32,845 bases of DNA from Ruminococcaceae bacterium AM07-15. Lineage in GTDB: Bacteria; Bacillota; Clostridia; Oscillospirales; Butyricicoccaceae. The notes beneath the pieces are model-generated. The model did no database searches and was not told the origin of the DNA. It saw only the letters and a program-made list of their open reading frames with translations. Location of the stretch: assembly GCA_003477405.1 (NCBI GenBank), contig QUDE01000011.1:1-32845 (forward strand), written 5' to 3'. The first letter of the stretch is position 1, and every line of letters starts with the position of its first letter. The position numbers and the translations under genes are program-made. Positions 14,958 to 23,230 of this stretch are shown piece by piece.

Positions 14958-16690
14958 GCAAAGCGCAGATCAGTATGTGGGAGGAAAAGATTGTGGACAG
15001 TTTCGCCGGCGGCGGTGGAGCTTCCACGGGAATTGAGCTGGCCACGGGCCGGGTGGTGGACATAGCGATCAACCACGATCCAGACGCCATTTTAATGCAC
15101 AAGACCAACCACCCGCACACCGTACACTATCAGGCCAGCGTGTGGGATGTGGACCCGCTCGAAGTCACCGGCGGCAGCCCGGTGGGCCTGTTGTGGGCCT
15201 CCCCTGACTGCAAGCATTTTTCCAAGGCCAAGGGAGGAAAGCCCGTGAACAAGCGGATCCGGGGACTGGCCTGGATCGTTCTGCGCTGGGCGGGAACGGT
15301 CCGCCCCCGCGTGATCATCCTGGAAAATGTCGAGGAGTTCCAGACATGGGGGCCAGTGCGCCGCGGACACCCGGTAAAGGCAAAGACCGGGCAAACATTC
15401 CGGCGGTTTATTGGCCAACTGGAGGGACTGGGCTATGCCGTAGAGTGGCGGGAACTGGTGGCGGCGGACTATGGAGCGCCAACCACCCGCAAACGGTTTT
15501 TTCTGATCGCCCGCTGCGACGGGAGGCCCATTGTGTGGCCGGAACCCACCTACGCGCCGGCGGACAGCCGGGAGGTGCTGGAGGGGCGGAAAAAGCCGTG
15601 GCGGAGCGCGGCGGAGATCATAGACTGGAGTCTCCCCTGCCCCTCCATTTTCGACACGCGGGAGGAAATCCGGGAGAAATACGGCCTTTCCGCCCAGCGG
15701 CCACTCCGGCCCAATACCATGCGCCGGGTGGCCAGAGGCGTGGACAAGTTCGTGATCAAATCCGCTGCCCCGTTTATCGTACCAATGGGCTACGGGGAGC
15801 GGAACGGACAGGCCCCACGAGTTCACAATATCGCAGACCCAGCGCCCACGGCGGTGGGGAAAGGCAAGCATGGAGTTTGCGGCCCGGCCATGGTGCCATG
15901 GACGGTGACAAACACAACCAACTCCACGGGGCACCCCGCCAATGAGCCGATAGACACGGCACGGACCGGCGGCGGAGGCGGTCAAATGTTTTTAGGGGCC
16001 TCCCTGATCCAGTATCACACGGAGCAGTCGGAGCATGTGAGAGGCCAGGAGATCACCGGGCCGATCATGACCATTGACGCAGCCAACCGCTACGGCCTGA
16101 CGGCGGCAAGCCTGGTCAAATACTACGGGAACGACCGGCACGGCCAGAACATCCAGGACCCGCTCCACACGGTAATATCCAAGGACCACGAGGGCCTGAC
16201 AACTGCGCACCTGGTCAAGATGAAAGGCACCAACCTGGGAGGGCCTGCCACGGAGCCGGTGCAAACCATCACCGCGGGAGGAGGCCATCATGGCGTGGTA
16301 ACCACGCGGATCACCAGAGCGGAGCCGGGAGCAGATCTCAAACACTGGCCGGAGATCCGGGAACTGCTGAATACATATTGCGGCTATGACCTGGGGCCGG
16401 AGGATGTGATCCTGCTCCAGATCGGCGGTGTCTGGTATTTCATGGCGGACATTGGCCTTCGCATGCTGACGCCGCGGGAACTGTACAGAGCCAACGGCTT
16501 CCCGGATGATTACAAGATCGAGCGGGACTATACCGGCCAAACCTACGGGAAAAGCAAGCAGGTGGCCAGATGTGGCAACGCCGTGCCCCCTCCCTTTGCC
16601 GCGGCCCTGGTGCGGGCCAACCTGCCGGAGTGGTGCGCAGGGGTGGAGATCAGCACCATGGAGGAACTGGAAAGGGCGGTGGCGGTGTAA
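14954..16690 (+). CDS. DNA (cytosine-5) methyltransferase
   Basis: A 578-residue C5 methyltransferase that should modify phage DNA against restriction. Motif I is SFAGGGGAST (about residues 16-25), motif IV SPDCKHFSK with catalytic C86, motif VI ENVEEF (124-129), motif VIII RKRFFLIAR, and motif X CGNAVPPPFAAAL near the C-terminus. The usual PPC of motif IV is PDC here, as in other phage members. Between motifs VIII and X a long region contains at least five units of the type P-x-x-T-[IVA]-then-G, probably the target recognition part. GTG 14954 overlaps the previous stop with GGAGG upstream; ATG 14975 is an alternative start. Confidence 0.9.
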   Translation: MSKAQISMWEEKIVDSFAGGGGASTGIELATGRVVDIAINHDPDAILMHKTNHPHTVHYQASVWDVDPLEVTGGSPVGLLWASPDCKHFSKAKGGKPVNKRIRGLAWIVLRWAGTVRPRVIILENVEEFQTWGPVRRGHPVKAKTGQTFRRFIGQLEGLGYAVEWRELVAADYGAPTTRKRFFLIARCDGRPIVWPEPTYAPADSREVLEGRKKPWRSAAEIIDWSLPCPSIFDTREEIREKYGLSAQRPLRPNTMRRVARGVDKFVIKSAAPFIVPMGYGERNGQAPRVHNIADPAPTAVGKGKHGVCGPAMVPWTVTNTTNSTGHPANEPIDTARTGGGGGQMFLGASLIQYHTEQSEHVRGQEITGPIMTIDAANRYGLTAASLVKYYGNDRHGQNIQDPLHTVISKDHEGLTTAHLVKMKGTNLGGPATEPVQTITAGGGHHGVVTTRITRAEPGADLKHWPEIRELLNTYCGYDLGPEDVILLQIGGVWYFMADIGLRMLTPRELYRANGFPDDYKIERDYTGQTYGKSKQVARCGNAVPPPFAAALVRANLPEWCAGVEISTMEELERAVAV

Positions 16691-17133
16691 TGCTGGAAAT
16701 CGTCCCCATGACATTGCGGGAGGCCAACGCCTTTGTGGAGCAAAACCACCGCCATCATGGCCCGGTGGCCGGGCATAAATTCTCCATAGGGCTTTCGGAC
16801 GGAGAGCAGATCGTGGGCGTTGCCATTATAGGGCGCCCGGTATCACGCCACCTGGATGATGGGTGGACCCTGGAGGTAAACCGCCTTTGTACTGACGGGA
16901 GCCGCAACGCCTGTTCCATGCTGTATGCCGCAGCCTGGAGGGCGGCGCGGGCAATGGGGTATAAGCGCCTGGTGACATATATCCTGGAGAGCGAAAACGG
17001 GGCAAGCCTGCGGGCAGCCGGGTGGAAATGCGTGGGGCAGGCCGGCGGCCTACGCTGGACCGGACGCCGGAGGCCGGAGGTAGACCTGTACCCAGCACAA
17101 ATGAAAATCCGTTTTGAACGGACGGCGGAATGA
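16690..17133 (+). CDS. XF1762-family phage protein, acetyltransferase-like
   Basis: A 147-residue protein of the XF1762 family, common in phages and near methyltransferases. Characteristic stretches are NHRHHGPVAGHKFSIG, TLEVNRLCTDGSRNACSMLY and AARAMGYKRLVTYILE. The fold resembles GCN5 acetyltransferases, with ACSMLYAAAWRAARAMG at the acyl-CoA-binding position, but no substrate is known. The ATG overlaps the methyltransferase stop (TAATG), so the two are coupled. Confidence 0.8.
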   Translation: MLEIVPMTLREANAFVEQNHRHHGPVAGHKFSIGLSDGEQIVGVAIIGRPVSRHLDDGWTLEVNRLCTDGSRNACSMLYAAAWRAARAMGYKRLVTYILESENGASLRAAGWKCVGQAGGLRWTGRRRPEVDLYPAQMKIRFERTAE

Positions 17134-17142
17134 GGTGGAGCC

Positions 17143-17325
17143 ATGAACGGAAAGAAAAACATGCGCCGGATCAGCGTCCTGGTGACCGCGCAGACGGCCT
17201 ACAACCTGGACAAGCTGGCGGCCATGTGTGGCTACCGGGAGCGGGGCCATGTGATCGACAAGCTGGTGAGAGAAAAAATGCTGCAACTGAACGGAGGAAA
17301 GCGACATGAACAAAACGAAAATTGA
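17143..17325 (+). CDS. Small phage protein, possible ribbon-helix-helix
   Basis: A 60-residue basic protein. The order strand RISVLVTAQTAYNLDKLAAM then helix GHVIDKLVREKML resembles a ribbon-helix-helix DNA-binding fold. It starts after GAGGTGGAG and overlaps the DUF5131 gene by 20 bases. A regulator role is possible but unproven. Confidence 0.6.
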   Translation: MNGKKNMRRISVLVTAQTAYNLDKLAAMCGYRERGHVIDKLVREKMLQLNGGKRHEQNEN

Positions 17326-18107
17326 CTGGGCCACCATGAGCTGGAACCCTGTAACCGGGTGCCGCCATGGGTGCCCCTACTGCTACGCCAGGAGAACCGC
17401 CCACCGCTTTGACGCTGGGCGTGCGGATCCTGCCCCCGCTGGCTAATGGCCTCCATGTCCTGGAGCGCAAGATCAAGGCCACACCGTACCCCTATGGATT
17501 TGAGCCAACCCTGCACCGCTACCGGATGAACCAGCCGGAACGCCAGGAGGAGCCGCAAACGGTTTTTGTGTGCAGCATGGCGGATCTTTTTGGCCGCTGG
17601 GTGCCAACATCATGGATCGTGGAGGTGCTGGACGCCTGCCAACGCGCTCCGCAGCACCGCTATTTGTTCCTGACAAAGAACCCGGCCAGATACCTGGAAC
17701 TGGATCACATGGCACTCCTACCCCATGCGGAAAACTTTTGGTATGGATCCACGGTGGCAAATGAGGACGCAGCGGCCATGTACACCATGCAGGGCGTGGC
17801 AATCAACAGTTTTTGGTCCATGGAGCCGCTGCTGGGGCCGGTGGACATGAGCGCGGCGGAGGGGCTGCCCCAATGGGTGATCCTGGGGGCAGAAACCGGG
17901 AACCGGGCGGACAAGGTGACACCACGGCGGGAGTGGGTGGACCAGATTACACAGTTTTGTGCAGAAAATGAGATCCCAGTGTTTTTCAAGGAAAACCTGC
18001 GGGAACATTTCAACGACTTGCCCGCCTCCGCTTTCCCGTGGGATAACAAGGCGGGCGCAGCAGAGTGGGCCGCTCATTACATGGGGCGCTTTGAAAGGCA
18101 GGTGTGA
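17306..18107 (+). pseudogene. DUF5131 (phage Gp37/Gp68-like) protein, frameshifted
   Basis: ATG 17306 has an ACGGAGGAAAG site upstream and encodes KTKIDWATMSWNPVTGC, then CRHGCPYCYARR. This CX3CX2C cluster is like that of radical-SAM proteins and is the hallmark of DUF5131. The frame stops at about 17444. From about 17433 another frame continues the same family: LANGLHVLERK, PYPYGFEPTLHRYRM, VCSMADLFGRWVP and QHRYLFLTKNP, to the stop at 18107. One extra C in the C5 run at 17433-17437 explains the break and gives a joined protein of about 266 residues. A sequencing error and a genuine mutation cannot be separated here. Confidence 0.75.
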
Positions 18108-18110
18108 ACT

Positions 18111-18359
18111 GTGGACAAAATCGAAATAGGCTACACCGTGGAGAAAGAGCGGTGGATGGAGGCGGCGGAAAATCTGCATGAGTTTGGGCAGGCCATGGCG
18201 CGGAACCTGCGGAACATGAACCGGGACGGACGCGGCCAGGAGGACGCGGACGATCTCATGGCGGACATTATGCTGGCATGTACGGCCATCGGATATGTGG
18301 CGGAGTTTGCCGTGGATAAATGCCGGTTTATTCCTTTGCCGGGAGGTGGCCAGAAGTGA
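18111..18359 (+). CDS. Hypothetical phage protein
   Basis: An 82-residue mostly helical protein with a GTG start at 18111, three bases after the DUF5131 stop, with GGCAGGTG upstream. No family is recognised. Its stop overlaps the next gene's GTG start. Confidence 0.55.
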   Translation: MDKIEIGYTVEKERWMEAAENLHEFGQAMARNLRNMNRDGRGQEDADDLMADIMLACTAIGYVAEFAVDKCRFIPLPGGGQK

Positions 18360-18601
18360 CCGAGCAGAAAAGGCCACAGCAATGTGAGGGCTGCGCGCTG
18401 GCAGAGCATGACGCATATATCTGCGCCCGCTGGCGCCTGTCCTATGCGGTGAATGAGCTGAAAAAGGCCATTCCGCTGGTGCGGAGGACGGCGGCGGAAA
18501 ATATGAAATGCCCATACCACTACCACGCCAGCCTTTTGGGCACCGGGGTGGTGATAATGGACGAAATAGGGTCATGGCCGACGAAAGGAAAGGGGCGCTG
18601 A
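18356..18601 (+). CDS. Small Cys-containing phage protein
   Basis: An 81-residue protein with a GTG start at 18356 overlapping the previous stop (GTGA), with GGGAGGTGG upstream. It contains CEGC at residues 10-13 and two later Cys, a possible zinc site. Function unknown. Confidence 0.55.
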   Translation: MTEQKRPQQCEGCALAEHDAYICARWRLSYAVNELKKAIPLVRRTAAENMKCPYHYHASLLGTGVVIMDEIGSWPTKGKGR

Positions 18602-18603
18602 CT

Positions 18604-19002
18604 GTGCGGGCGGTGCTTTTGAGCATAAAACCGGAATGGTGGGAGAAGATCCTGGCCGGGGAGAAAGACCTGGAAATCAGAAAAACAGCCCCGCGGGGCG
18701 GAGCCGGGGAACCAGAGCCGTGGCCGCTGCTGGTCCTGGCCTATGTGAGCGGGACCGGGGCCGTGCTGGGGCAGTTCCTTTGCATGGGGTGGGTAAAAAG
18801 AAACTGCTGGCGGTATCTGTCCTCCAGATCCTGCGTACCGGCGGAGGACCTGGAGAAATACGCCGGCGGGAAATCCCTGTATGGCTGGATCGTGGGAGAG
18901 GCGGAGGAATACGACACCCCAAGCCCGCTGGCAGAGTTCGGGCTAAACCGTCCGCCTATGTCGTGGCAATATGTAGAGGTCCCGGACCCGGAGGACGAAT
19001 AA
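18604..19002 (+). CDS. ASCH-domain protein
   Basis: A 132-residue protein with an ASCH (PUA-like) fold, an RNA- or nucleotide-binding domain frequent in phages. Visible family features are AVLLSIKPEWWEKILAGEKDLEIRK in two parts at residues 3-27, GAVLGQF, and GWIVGEAEEY before the C-terminal MSWQYVEV. GTG 18604 is preferred because AAGGAAAGGGG precedes it; ATG 18574 lies inside the previous gene. The ASCH call is moderately sure; the ligand is unknown. Confidence 0.7.
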   Translation: MRAVLLSIKPEWWEKILAGEKDLEIRKTAPRGGAGEPEPWPLLVLAYVSGTGAVLGQFLCMGWVKRNCWRYLSSRSCVPAEDLEKYAGGKSLYGWIVGEAEEYDTPSPLAEFGLNRPPMSWQYVEVPDPEDE

Positions 19003-19476
19003 ATGGCCATCAACATTTCGGACCTGCCGCCAAAATATCAGCAGCAGGCCGTGGAAAAGTACATGAAGCAACAGAAGCGGCGGGGGCCTGTGCCTCCCGC
19101 CGCAGCTGTGCAGAATACGGACAGGGCGGCGAAATATCGCAACACCCCAACCGAGCGGGTCACCGCCTCCGGGGCCGTTCTCCGCTTTGACAGCCAAAAA
19201 GAGGCCCGGAGATATGACCACCTGACCATACGGCAGAAAGCCGGAGAAATCCATGATCTGCGCCTCCAGGTGGATTTTACTTTGCAAGAGGCATACACAG
19301 ACCCGGAGGGGCGGAGAGTGCGGGCCATCCGCTACCGGGCAGATTTTACATACAGGGAGCGGGACGGGCGGCTGGTGGTGGAGGATGTAAAAAGCAAGCC
19401 CACCAGGACACGGGAATACCTGATTAAGCGAAAGCTGATGAAAGAACGGCGCGGAATTGACATAACCGAGGTGTGA
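19003..19476 (+). CDS. DUF1064 protein, putative PD-(D/E)XK nuclease
   Basis: A 157-residue protein starting at the first base after the ASCH stop. Residues about 65-155 have the DUF1064 pattern: RFDSQKEARRYDHLTIRQKA, IRYRADFTYRERDGRLVVEDVKS. The E, D and ExK residues of the latter form a PD-(D/E)XK-like nuclease core. Family members in phages are proposed to resolve or trim branched DNA. The active-site arrangement DFTY...VVEDVKSK is present. Its 3' end overlaps the next gene's possible GTG start. Confidence 0.8.
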   Translation: MAINISDLPPKYQQQAVEKYMKQQKRRGPVPPAAAVQNTDRAAKYRNTPTERVTASGAVLRFDSQKEARRYDHLTIRQKAGEIHDLRLQVDFTLQEAYTDPEGRRVRAIRYRADFTYRERDGRLVVEDVKSKPTRTREYLIKRKLMKERRGIDITEV

Positions 19477-19478
19477 AC

Positions 19479-20345
19479 ATGAAGCAACAGGCAACGGGCG
19501 GGGCCACCCGCGAAGCCGTAAAAGAATATTTACAGCAGTACCACATGGCGCGGGAGCGGCGGCGCATACTGGAGCGGCGGCACGATGTACTGGCGCGGGA
19601 GCTAAAGGCACCGGCGCCAGGATCGGCATACATGACCATGCCGGCCTCCCACTCTACGGCAGACAGCGAGGGGGCCGTGTCCGTTGTATTTCGCTTGTCA
19701 GAGGTTGAGGAGCGCATAGAGGCCCAGCGGATAGCCATGGGCCGAGCTGTCACCATGGTAATGGATCTCATTGACCTGTTGCCAGAGAACAGCATGGAGC
19801 GCACCGTGGTGGAGCTGCGGCATATAGATTGCAAGAAATGGGAACGGATCTGCAAAGAGGTCCACATGAGCAGGTCAAGGGTAAATGTCTACTACAACGC
19901 CGCCCTGGATATTATCCTATCCAATGCACGGGCGCAGAAGTTAGTACAAGAGTTTGAGCAAGGGCAGACACCGGAGGTATGCACAGAAAAAATGGGCCAT
20001 ATTGAAAAGGCAGGACACAACAGGACATTCACCTGTGGTATTCTGGTATCGTGGAAAACGACAGGGGCAAGAGCAAAGCCCCAGCCAAATAGAGAAAGGC
20101 TGCCAGGGCGTGAGAACCTGGCGGCCTTTCTGTTTCCACACCATGGGCCGGGGAGCAGAACCGCAGGGGCTTTTCTCCTTTCACCCTGCCCTGCCGCATT
20201 GTACACGAGCGCGGCGGGCCGGCCCAAACACCCTTTGCCCTGGGCCGCTCATGCCGAGGGGCGGCCCAGGGACTTCCTTGTGAATTTGCCACCCCCTCCC
20301 CTGTTCGGGTCCTTTCTGAAAAATAAATCTTTGCGGGGCAAGTGA
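19479..20345 (+). CDS. Sigma-like phage late regulator, with long atypical C-terminal tail
   Basis: The first 165 residues have the order of phage sigma-like or DUF1492-type regulators. They comprise an N-terminal coiled coil (EAVKEYLQQYHMARERRRIL), a Ser/Gly-rich middle, a second helix, and a C-terminal helix-turn-helix around RTVVELRHIDCKKWERICK and MSRSRVNVYYNAAL. Such genes sit just before the terminase and are thought to switch on late transcription. ATG 19479 has GAGG 7 bases upstream; GTG 19473 is an alternative. After residue about 185 the frame stays open for over 100 Pro/Gly-rich residues. That stretch contains a terminator-like hairpin and does not look coding, so the natural end may be disturbed. 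Confidence 0.65.
   Translation: MKQQATGGATREAVKEYLQQYHMARERRRILERRHDVLARELKAPAPGSAYMTMPASHSTADSEGAVSVVFRLSEVEERIEAQRIAMGRAVTMVMDLIDLLPENSMERTVVELRHIDCKKWERICKEVHMSRSRVNVYYNAALDIILSNARAQKLVQEFEQGQTPEVCTEKMGHIEKAGHNRTFTCGILVSWKTTGARAKPQPNRERLPGRENLAAFLFPHHGPGSRTAGAFLLSPCPAALYTSAAGRPKHPLPWAAHAEGRPRDFLVNLPPPPLFGSFLKNKSLRGK
20095..20129 (+). terminator. Long GC-rich hairpin before the late genes
   Basis: AAAGGCTGCCAGG and CCTGGCGGCCTTT pair over 13 bases with a single G-T pair and a 9-base loop. The right arm ends in TTT followed by CTGTTTCC. It is a good intrinsic terminator or antiterminator target between the middle and late genes, although it lies inside the open frame of the sigma-like gene. 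Confidence 0.55.
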
Positions 20346-20396
20346 AGTCCGATTATTTTCCACAAAAAATCAAAAATTTTCAGGGGTGTTTCGTTA

Positions 20397-20441
20397 CGCT
20401 TTTTCAAAAAGCGGGAAAACCATACCCCCTAAAGGGGGTAT
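20397..20441. promoter_or_regulatory. Paired palindromes upstream of terminase, candidate cos/terminase-binding region
   Basis: CGCTTTTT-C-AAAAAGCG (20397-20413) and ATACCCCCTA-AAGGGGGTAT (20422-20441) are two near-perfect palindromes eight bases apart. They lie about 105 bases upstream of the small terminase gene. In lambda-type phages cos lies just upstream of Nu1, and the terminase here is of that type. The surrounding 20346-20546 region has no convincing gene. The role is inferred from position and symmetry. Confidence 0.4.
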
Positions 20442-20546
20442 CAGGCGGAAAGGGGAGGATGAAAACGCGAAATCGCCCACGCCGAAAAAGCGAAATCCGG
20501 CAGGGCGGGGCGAACCGGGCCAGCGGCACAAAAGGAGGTGCAGCCG

Positions 20547-21149
20547 GTGGCGGAGAAAAAAGGGGCCGGAAAGGCCAAAACAGGGGCGGCCAGCAAGGCG
20601 GCGAAAGCGCCGGCGGCCCTGAATACAGTCCCGGAGTGGGCCAGCACCACGGCGGTGGCCAAGCTGCTGGGGAAAACCACCCGGCGGATCCAGCAGCTCA
20701 CCCAGGACGGCGTGCTGGAAACCGAGGTGCCGCCCGGCGGCGCCCGAAAATATAAAACCTGCGAAACGATCCAGCGTTATATTGCCCACATCGAGCAAAA
20801 GGCCCAGGAAACGGCGGCGGCCAGCTCCACCGCAGAGCTGAACCTGCGGAAGCTGGAGGCGGAGGTGGAGCTGAAAGAGAGCCAGGGCCAGCTCCACAAG
20901 CTGAAAACCGCCATTGCCGAGGGAAAATACATCAAGGCCGAGGAGGCCACCAGGAATCTGGCAGACTTCATGGCCATGTTTAAGAAATTCGCCATGAACA
21001 TCCCGCCCCGCACTGTGAAATCCATAGCCGGATATGCAGACCCACAAACGGCCAGGGCTATGGAAAAGGCAATGCGCAAGGAGCTGGAGGACATGCTGGC
21101 CGTATTCGTTGACGCGGCGGAGATCGGACCGGAGGAGGCGGAGCCATGA
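20547..21149 (+). CDS. Terminase small subunit, Nu1-like
   Basis: A 200-residue DNA-packaging protein. A winged helix-turn-helix sits at about residues 28-75 (WASTTAVAKLLGKTTRRIQQL, then DGVLETEVPPGGARKYKTC), as in the Nu1/terminase small family. Two helices and a C-terminal acidic region (ELEDMLAVFVDAAEIGPEEAEP region) follow, which probably contact the large subunit. The GTG start at 20547 is chosen because AAGGAGG lies 8 bases before it; the GTG at 20538 overlaps that site. The N-terminal 25 residues are Lys/Ala-rich. The gene overlaps the large subunit start by four bases. Confidence 0.85.
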   Translation: MAEKKGAGKAKTGAASKAAKAPAALNTVPEWASTTAVAKLLGKTTRRIQQLTQDGVLETEVPPGGARKYKTCETIQRYIAHIEQKAQETAAASSTAELNLRKLEAEVELKESQGQLHKLKTAIAEGKYIKAEEATRNLADFMAMFKKFAMNIPPRTVKSIAGYADPQTARAMEKAMRKELEDMLAVFVDAAEIGPEEAEP

Positions 21150-22978
21150 GGCCGTATAGGGTAAAGCCGTACACGGTGCCGTCGTGGATCCACCGGGCGC
21201 TCCTGTCCCTGCGGCCAGCGGAACGCATGCCGGTTTCCAAATGGGCGGAGAAATGGCGGGTCCTGCCCGACACCAACGCCATACCGGGGCCATTCCGAAA
21301 CAGCGTGACCCCGTATCTGGCGGAGATCATGGACGCCTTTTCTAACGAGGATGTGGAGCGGATCGTATTTGTGAAGCCCACCCAGGTGGGAGGCACCACG
21401 GCGCTGGAGAACATGCTGGCCAGCGCGATTGACCAGGACCCGGCGCCAGCAATGATCGTCTATCCCTCCGACAAACTGGCAGAGCGGACGGTGGAGGCGA
21501 AGCTGGAGCCGATGATCCGGCAATGCAAACCGCTGGCGGCCAAGTACCGGGAGGCGGAAAGCCAAAAACTAAAGCTGAAATTTGAAACCATGTTTGTTTT
21601 CCTTTCGGGAGCAAACAGCCCGGCCTCCCTGTCCTCCACCCCGATCCGGTATCTGTTTCTTGACGAAGTGGACAAATTTCCGGGCGCCTCTAAAAAAGAG
21701 GCGGATCCGGTTTCCCTGGCCATTGAGCGCACCAAGACCTACACCACAAACCGCAAGATCTTCATGGCCTCCACCCCCACGCTGAAATCCGGCCATATCT
21801 GGAAAGCCAAGGAGGAGGCGGAAGCGGAAAAGCATTACTTTGTGCCATGCCCCCATTGTGGGGAGTACATAGAATTTGTGTTCGCGCAGCTGAAATGGCC
21901 GAGCAAGGACGATGTGCCGGACAGCGCCGAGCGGGCGGAAATGGCAACCTATGTCTGCCAAGCCTGCGGAGCCGTGATCACTGACCAGGACAAGGGGAAA
22001 ATGCTGGCCGCCGGAAGGTGGCAGACGGTCCGGCAGACCGCCGCCAGACCCTCCAGCGTGGCCTATTGGATGAACACCCTGTACTCCCCATTCACGCGGT
22101 TTTCAGAGATCACCAAGGAGTTCCTGCGGTGCAAGGATGATCCGGAGCTGCTGCAAAACTTTGTCAACAGCTGGCTGGCGGAGCCATGGGAGGACACCAA
22201 ACTGCGGACCAATGCGGAGCTGGTGCTGGAGCGGCAGACCGAGGTGGAGGCATACGCCCTGCCGAAGTGGACAAAGCTGATCACCGCCGGCATAGATGTG
22301 CAGGAAAATTGCCTGTATTGGACGATCCGGGCCTGGGGCGATTATATGACCAGCCAGAACATTGCCCACGGACAGGCGCTATCCATGAACGAGGTGGCGC
22401 AGATCATGAACACCGAGTTTATACACCCGGATGGGCAAAGGCTTTTGGTGTCGCTGGCCCTAATGGACAGCGGCGACCAGACGGATGAAGTTTATGATTT
22501 CTGCCTCTTAAATTCGGACTGGGTGCTGCCCAGCAAAGGAACCGGCACCATGCTGTCCAACTACCGCCTGTCCACGATCAACAAGGCCGGAAGCAACGCC
22601 AACGGGATGACGCTGGTGCTGGTGGACGGAGGGAAATACAAGGACATGATTGCCGCCCGCATGAGGAAGCCAAACGGGAGCGGATCCTGGATGGTCTACA
22701 AGGGCTGTGATCTGGAGTATGCGGAGCAGGTCACCGCGGAGCATAAAGTGACCGAGCGGGCAAACGGGAAAGTGGTGCAGAAATGGGTGCCGAAAACCAC
22801 CCACGCAGACAACCACTATCTGGACTGCGAGGTGTACGCCGCGGCGGCGGCGGACATGCAGGGCGTCCGGTCCCTATACCTGCAAAGCCAGGAGCCGGAA
22901 AAGCCAAAGAAGCCAAAGCCGGAGCCTGCGCCGACACCAGAAGAAAACTGGATCCAGCAAAATGAAAGCTGGGTATAA
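21146..22978 (+). CDS. Terminase large subunit, lambda GpA-like
   Basis: A 610-residue packaging motor and nuclease of the GpA family. Walker A is FVKPTQVGGTT (residues 75-85) and Walker B YLFLDEVD (169-176). A CPHC...CQAC zinc-binding pair follows in the middle (about residues 232-275), and the nuclease core begins at ITAGIDVQENCLYW (about 378-391). The C-terminus is Lys/Pro-rich. Length and domain order match intact GpA-like terminases, which cut at cos. The start overlaps the small subunit stop (ATGA). Confidence 0.92.
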   Translation: MRPYRVKPYTVPSWIHRALLSLRPAERMPVSKWAEKWRVLPDTNAIPGPFRNSVTPYLAEIMDAFSNEDVERIVFVKPTQVGGTTALENMLASAIDQDPAPAMIVYPSDKLAERTVEAKLEPMIRQCKPLAAKYREAESQKLKLKFETMFVFLSGANSPASLSSTPIRYLFLDEVDKFPGASKKEADPVSLAIERTKTYTTNRKIFMASTPTLKSGHIWKAKEEAEAEKHYFVPCPHCGEYIEFVFAQLKWPSKDDVPDSAERAEMATYVCQACGAVITDQDKGKMLAAGRWQTVRQTAARPSSVAYWMNTLYSPFTRFSEITKEFLRCKDDPELLQNFVNSWLAEPWEDTKLRTNAELVLERQTEVEAYALPKWTKLITAGIDVQENCLYWTIRAWGDYMTSQNIAHGQALSMNEVAQIMNTEFIHPDGQRLLVSLALMDSGDQTDEVYDFCLLNSDWVLPSKGTGTMLSNYRLSTINKAGSNANGMTLVLVDGGKYKDMIAARMRKPNGSGSWMVYKGCDLEYAEQVTAEHKVTERANGKVVQKWVPKTTHADNHYLDCEVYAAAAADMQGVRSLYLQSQEPEKPKKPKPEPAPTPEENWIQQNESWV

Positions 22979-22993
22979 AGCCGGGAGGACGAA

Positions 22994-23221
22994 ATGGAAA
23001 ACACACAGATGAAGCCAGCGGAACTGCTGGAACAGGTAAACAAAGCCATTGCGGCGGTGCTGGTGGGCGGCCAGTCCTACAAGATCGGCAGCCGATCCCT
23101 GACACGGGCAGACCTGTCCATGCTGAAAGCCATGCGGGATGATCTGGAGGCCCAGGTGGTGGCGGGGAAACCGTCCCACCTGCTGGATCGAACCTATGTA
23201 GCCTACTTTGACGGGAGGTGA
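22994..23221 (+). CDS. gpW-like head-tail joining protein
   Basis: A 75-residue protein between terminase and portal, the place of gpW in lambda-like phages. The segment LVGGQSYKIGSRSLTRADLSML fits the gpW/DUF6148 pattern of a strand with helix around a repeated 'RxLTxADL' motif. It has GGGAGG upstream. The fold call is moderate; the position is strong support. Confidence 0.75.
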   Translation: MENTQMKPAELLEQVNKAIAAVLVGGQSYKIGSRSLTRADLSMLKAMRDDLEAQVVAGKPSHLLDRTYVAYFDGR

Positions 23222-23230
23222 CCGTGCCGC

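Noticed and set aside
20342..20755. Plus-strand open frame of 137 codons over the possible cos region
   Set aside because: Very Lys/Arg/Gly-rich, overlaps the terminase small subunit in another frame, and has no recognisable family.
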